64,000 nt of DNA from an uncultured Tenacibaculum sp. Lineage in GTDB: Bacteria; Bacteroidota; Bacteroidia; Flavobacteriales; Flavobacteriaceae. The stretch spans positions 112,131 through 176,130 of the forward strand of contig NZ_CANMLT010000008.1 of NCBI RefSeq assembly GCF_947498805.1, written 5' to 3'. The stretch's first letter is position 1. Every line of letters starts with the position of its first letter. Shown here one piece after another: positions 63,924 through 64,000 of the stretch. Position numbers and translations under genes: made by a program. Below the pieces are notes generated by a model. It was not told the origin of the DNA. It saw nothing but the letters and a program-made list of their open reading frames with translations, and did not search any database.

Positions 63924-64000
63924 TTATCAGTTATCAGTTATCAGTTATCAGTTATCAGTTATCAGTTATCAGTTATCAGTTATCAGTTATCAGTTATCAG
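63924..64000. repeat. Heptanucleotide tandem repeat abutting the hemW start codon
   Basis: Eleven perfect copies of TTATCAG (CTGATAA on the minus strand), from the base next to the hemW ATG to the window end, so the array may be longer. Seven is not a multiple of three and each unit contains stops, so it is 5' noncoding sequence of hemW. Confidence 0.95.

Noticed and set aside
63924..64000. Tandem repeat as a CRISPR array
   Set aside because: Unit is only 7 bp with no spacers; it is a simple tandem repeat.

Overview
The window is AT-rich chromosomal DNA from a member of the Bacteroidota, most likely a Flavobacteriaceae (a marine genus such as Tenacibaculum or Polaribacter would fit; the genus is inference). 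Evidence for this: gliding and type IX secretion genes (gldB, gldC, gldJ, porV), a TamL-type Omp85 barrel, a fused CcsBA cytochrome c synthase, a FolK-deoxynucleoside kinase fusion, lipoproteins with Bacteroidota-style signals, starts without Shine-Dalgarno sequences, and promoters of the TTG - 18 to 23 nt - TAnnTTTG type. Gene density is high and nearly everything is chromosomal housekeeping. No transposase, integrase, CRISPR array, rRNA operon or restriction system is seen; one tRNA (Thr, anticodon TGT) is present.

Layout. 1-10 kb: end of tamL, then fbaA, accD, rpsO, pnp, a folK-dNK fusion, gldC/gldB on the minus strand, and nadE. 10-20 kb: dnaG (minus), a secreted LRR protein with a triplicated C-terminal module (plus), then clpX, clpP, tig and a small holin-like membrane protein (minus), a secreted orphan, crcB and a crotonase-family enzyme. 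20-30 kb: a DUF1684 lipoprotein, a small conserved-looking protein, a LytS/LytTR two-component pair, then a TonB-dependent receptor, a diheme and a monoheme cytochrome c lipoprotein, a family 2 glycosyltransferase, chrA and an MscS channel. 30-42 kb: tRNA-Thr, an udk-divIC-mutA-mutB-psd run, an M16 double-domain peptidase (minus), the giant ccsBA gene and a small membrane/TPR protein. 42-49 kb: a capsule/exopolysaccharide module (WbpM-like epimerase, Wza-like export protein, BY-kinase with a Gly-Tyr tail, convergent CpsB-type phosphatase). 49-64 kb: an N-acetylglucosamine-kinase-like ATPase, murF, gldJ, porV, cdd, a KAS III enzyme, guaA, a LysM/periplasmic-binding lipoprotein, then a minus-strand set: small membrane protein, MazG-like hydrolase, VOC protein, MFS transporter, cyclase-family hydrolase and hemW.

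How parts work together. gldB, gldC, gldJ and porV belong to gliding motility and type IX secretion; the usual partner porU is not between gldJ and porV here. ClpX/ClpP/trigger factor form a protein quality-control block. mutA/mutB imply B12-dependent methylmalonyl-CoA metabolism. CcsBA would attach haem to the CxxCH proteins at 26-27 kb. BY-kinase and CpsB phosphatase should control polymer export through the Wza-like protein.

Most interesting signals: loss of every zinc ligand in both the DnaG zinc-binding domain and the AccD zinc ribbon, while ClpX in the same window keeps its zinc finger; a 72-bp palindromic dispersed-type repeat inserted in frame into hemW; an 11-copy perfect heptanucleotide repeat abutting the hemW start codon; a leader before the MFS gene with a Tyr-rich potential leader peptide and an attenuator-like terminator, isolated by a second terminator; a secreted LRR protein with three HTH-like repeats; and a TonB receptor with an NCxxCGF plug motif next to cytochrome c lipoproteins and a two-component system.
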